Assembly (NCBI GenBank): GCA_030063045.1
Contig: JAQSEB010000008.1
Span: 682,001 to 746,000 of the forward strand
DNA length: 64,000 nt
Direction of reading: 5' to 3'
From: Pratylenchus scribneri
Taxonomy: Eukaryota; Nematoda; Chromadorea; Rhabditida; Pratylenchidae
A program made the position numbers and the translations under genes. The notes below the pieces were generated by a model, which searched no databases, was not told the DNA's origin, and was given only the letters and a program-made list of their open reading frames with translations. Shown piece after piece: positions 60,768 through 64,000 of this stretch (the stretch's first letter is position 1; every line of letters starts with the position of its first letter).

Positions 60768-63692
60768 ATGGATTTATCCTATTTAAACAAATGCCATCAA
60801 AAATGCCATGCCGAACAATTTCGGACTCCTTATTTTCCATTGTTACCTCATTTATGGCACATTTTATTTCTCCTTCCCACTTTGATTGATCTCACAAATG
60901 CCACAATTTTCTCCAATTCCCTTCAACAATGCCATGACCAATGCCAAGAAAGGAATTTAGTGAGTCTATAAAAATTTTAATTAAGTGAAAAAATATTTAA
61001 TAAAATTTGGTTGGGATTATTTTTTTTAATAAAGAGCGCGAATTTATATTTTAGGATAAATCCTGAAATATTGATGAAAATTTTTAAAAAACTAATTTAT
61101 TAAAAATTAGCAAAAAAATTTTTCTCTCAAAATTATTCAAATTTCTAAGGTTTTTATTCAAAAATTTTTAAAATTTCTTTTAAAATTCCATCAATAAATT
61201 TTTCGAATAAATGTTAAATTCAATTTCGTTAAATTTTATTTTTAAAAATGCGATAATTTTTCAAAAATTTTCCAGAAATTTCAAAAAAAAATTTTCAAGA
61301 AATTTCAAAAAATTTTTAAAATTTTTCAAAAATTTTATAAAAATCTTCAAAAAATTTTCAATTTTTATTAAAAAACTGCAAAATTAGTAAAATCTATAAT
61401 ACTATTTATAAATATAATAATTTTGATGAATAATTGAATTCATTTCTCCCATCTCATTTTTACAGGCTTTCCCCTTGCCCCATGGCCATTTGGGCTGGCC
61501 AAATATTTCGGCCACAAACTGTGATTTTGATTGTCTCATTGACGCGTGCCGACTTGGTTGTCAAGATTTGGAATCGTTGAGTTCAAGTTGTGATATTCGA
61601 TGCGAATCAATTGGTGCCGGATCGGCGGCCTGCTATCAAGGATGCCGGGCAATTGCCGACATTTTCCTACATCAAATTCAAAGTGGGAAAATTAAATTTT
61701 AATTCATTAAATATTGAGCGCCAAAAAGTATTTTTTGACTTCTAATAAATCTGAAACTGGTTTAAGACCCTAAAAATCTTTTACCATTTCATTGAGACAT
61801 GATTTGACATATAAATTTCATAGTTTAAATCGAAACTGAGCAAGTTAAAACGCTTAAACCATATTTATTTTAAACACTTTAATTTTGACCAAAATCTGAC
61901 ATTTTTATACTATTCAATGTGTCTCGATGAGATCTATAAATTGGCATAAGGTTTGTAGGGTCTAAAATCGTTTTCTGACTGATTTAATAAAATTCAAAAA
62001 CTACTTAGGATGAAAAAAAATTTTAAATACAAAAAATAGTGTCTATAAATATTTATATTATTTTCAGGGCTAATTGATTTAACATCGGTGGAAGCCTTCT
62101 CTGATCCGGCTCAAGGAATTGGCCTAAATTGGTCATTTCCCGAAGGACAATCCACCGTGCTGCAAGAAATATCCACAACAAATATTCGGTGGATTGCCCA
62201 AAATAGGGCTGCCGGAAAAGGCCAGGGATGGAAATGGACCCAAATGGATTCAAAAGTAAATATTTAATATTGAATTAAAAAAATATAAATTAATTTTAAA
62301 GGCATTCAAAGACAATTCCCTCCTTTCTACGGTATTCATTTCCTCTGTGGAACCATATTCTTCGGATATTGAAGTAATGTGCCCTAAAGAAATATCATCC
62401 CCTTCCAATATTTCTTTCAGCTTCGTTTGGCAGCAATTTGGCGTAATTTTGTGATTGTTTCCCGTCTTTTTCGTCAAACTCTTCTTCTGGTCGATTCTTT
62501 GCCCACTGGCACACATCATCAAAGGCCTACGGAAGGTCCTATCCTCCAAATGTCCGAAAACAGTTTTGTTGTTTGCTGGAATATTGGACAAGAAAGATCG
62601 GCGGCACCGGTTCACGAAACGCCAAAATTCCGATTGCGACTATTTTCCATTGACGAATCTGATGACCCACCAAAAATGAATTTATTACGGACAGAGGAGA
62701 CTGCCTCAAATTGTCATTTATTTCGGAATTTGACATTTGATGAAAAAATTGGGAATTTTCGCATAGTAATTGGTGAGAAGAATGGCAATGGAGGAAATGA
62801 AGGAGAAGAAGCCAAGGAGGACATTTCCGAACAAGAACTTCAAATGAATGTTACTCTTCAAGAGATTCAAGGTAATTTTAATGTAAATTTTTAAATACCG
62901 TATTTTAACTAGCTGAAATCTACTCACTATTATAAACTTATTCTCGAAAAAATTTTTTCCTTCTGTGTCTTGAACAAAACAAATTCTAATTTATCAAAAC
63001 TTTGCAAAAAAATATATTATAAAAATATATTTTGAATCTTAAGCATATTGAAGTATGTTATAAAAACAATTTATTATCTTAAAAACATGTTTGAATTATA
63101 AAAACATATTAAAAAAACATTTTTGAATCGCTAGACATGATTTAATTTGTGAAAACATGTAGTGGCAAATTTTTATCAAAATATTTTATTTACTTCTATA
63201 TTCCTTTTTTGAAATTTAAGCACACTTTCTATTTGAAGCCCATTCTCTAATAGAATCCCACTCTAATGAGGCTCTGAAATTTAGGCTTCAAATAGGAAAA
63301 ATACTGTATCTAAAATCTAATGATATTAAAACACAGAACCAGAGGAATTCTCTCATCCAAAATTGGTGTTCACAAATGGGACGGCATTATTTATTATGGA
63401 GAATTTGGCGGATTTTGTGATGTTAACTGATCCACAACGAATTCCATTCCAACTCAACGATACACAATCGGTGACAGCCATTGGTTCATTTTCCATTTCC
63501 GAATTGTTGATTGGCCTTTCCGATGGCTCAATTTTTCTATTGGACATCAATGAACGGTTGAGGGCGGCACAATTCCCAGAAGGGAATGAAACATCGACAG
63601 AAGATAGCAAAAACAATGGAATGGAAATGGGAATGAGATTAAGGGTACCGGATGGAGTGGCCATTACGCAAATTGTGATCGATCATTCACAG
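60768..63692 (+). CDS. ROL-3/ROS1-like receptor, 5' part (gene continues beyond the window)
   Basis: Exons: 60768-60959, 61466-61682, 62068-62255, 62302-62373, 62421-62871, 63337-63692; phases 0, 1, 0, 0, 1, 0 close, about 492 residues so far. A hydrophobic segment (HILFLLPTLIDL) may be the signal peptide. A Cys-rich region follows: QQCHDQCQE, NCDFDCLIDACRLGCQ, SCDIRCESI, ACYQGCRAI. Next is a fibronectin-III-like region (EAFSDPAQGIGLNWSFP, LRLAAIWRNFVIVSRLF), then beta-propeller-like sequence (PKLVFTNGTALFIMENL, LLIGLSDGSIFLLDI). This order (Cys-rich N-terminus, FN3, propeller) matches ROS1/Sevenless/ROL-3 receptor tyrosine kinases, but the kinase lies outside the window, so the name is inference. 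The last donor is at 63693. Confidence 0.7.
61731..61996. repeat. Palindromic MITE-like element (family C) filling intron 2 of the receptor gene
   Basis: acttctaataaatctgaaac at 61739 pairs with the complement of 61960-61990. The right arm contains gtctcgatgagatctataaa, nearly identical to the element at 25009-25310. It occupies 266 of the 385 nt of intron 61683-62067. Confidence 0.75.
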
Positions 63693-64000
63693 GTAGATGA
63701 TTATAAGAGGAATTTGGCCCAATAAAATTTAAATATATCATTTTATTTTATCTTAAAAATTTCTAAAAAAATTTCTAAAATTTTTTGCGGTTACCGAGAT
63801 TTAATTAGGTTTAGATTAAATAAATTAATGGTGATTTTAGGCCCTAATTTTGTTATCAAATTAAAATAGCCGAACCTTGTTGAAAAATGATTTGTAAATA
63901 AAAATTTAAAATGACACTAAAAATTGAGGTCCTTTCGTATTATCTTCTCCACATTTGAAAACTTTTTTGAGATTCTCAGTTTATTATTCATTTTTGATTG
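63693..64000. other. Intron of the receptor gene, running out of the window
   Basis: It begins at the donor gtagatgatt and stays AT-rich with no acceptor plus open frame that I can support before the window ends. Confidence 0.6.

Overview
This is eukaryotic, very AT-rich genomic DNA, almost certainly from a nematode. Genes are split by GT-AG introns, many short and AT-rich (one is 46 nt). Two genes look like the nematode-restricted SXP/RAL-2 (DUF148) secreted family, and there are tandem UDP-glucuronosyltransferases of nematode type and a receptor with a ROL-3/ROS1-like N-terminus. Base composition suggests a clade IV (plant-parasitic-like) nematode, but I cannot fix the species. No bacterial operon, CRISPR array or rRNA is present. 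I assembled the exon chains below by eye from splice sites and reading-frame phase; most phases close exactly.

Layout. 1-21.2 kb: a 24-25 bp minisatellite plus a UGT gene, duplicated (copy 1 at 1.7-4.4 kb without its last exon, copy 2 complete at 16.4-21.2 kb). Between the copies lie about 8 kb with a small three-exon gene (10.45-11.36 kb) and a 1.2 kb palindrome. 21.5-32.2 kb: four minus-strand genes, namely a novel 164-aa protein with a duplicated micro-exon, two SXP/RAL-2-like secreted proteins, and a Gly/Gln-rich secreted protein of about 470 aa. 36.5-41.0 kb: a complete eight-exon SLC17-type anion transporter whose first intron holds about 1.15 kb of a 31 bp minisatellite. 42.9-50.8 kb: three RNase H1 genes. 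One is intact, one is split by a hAT-type transposon with a perfect 8 bp target-site duplication, and one is truncated and frame-shifted just after a 1.6 kb array of the same 25 bp minisatellite seen at 0-15 kb. 52.1-57.1 kb: a nine-exon Fic-fold protein whose core motif has lost the catalytic histidine. 60.8 kb to the end: the 5' part of a ROL-3/ROS1-like receptor.

Functional themes are detoxification (UGT), secretion (the SXP/RAL-2 and Gly-rich cluster), organic anion/phosphate transport, RNA-DNA hybrid removal (RNase H1), and signalling or protein modification (Fic, receptor). These genes are neighbours and do not form one pathway. The strongest non-gene theme is structural: palindromic non-autonomous elements fill many of the longer introns, and minisatellites mark the duplication points.
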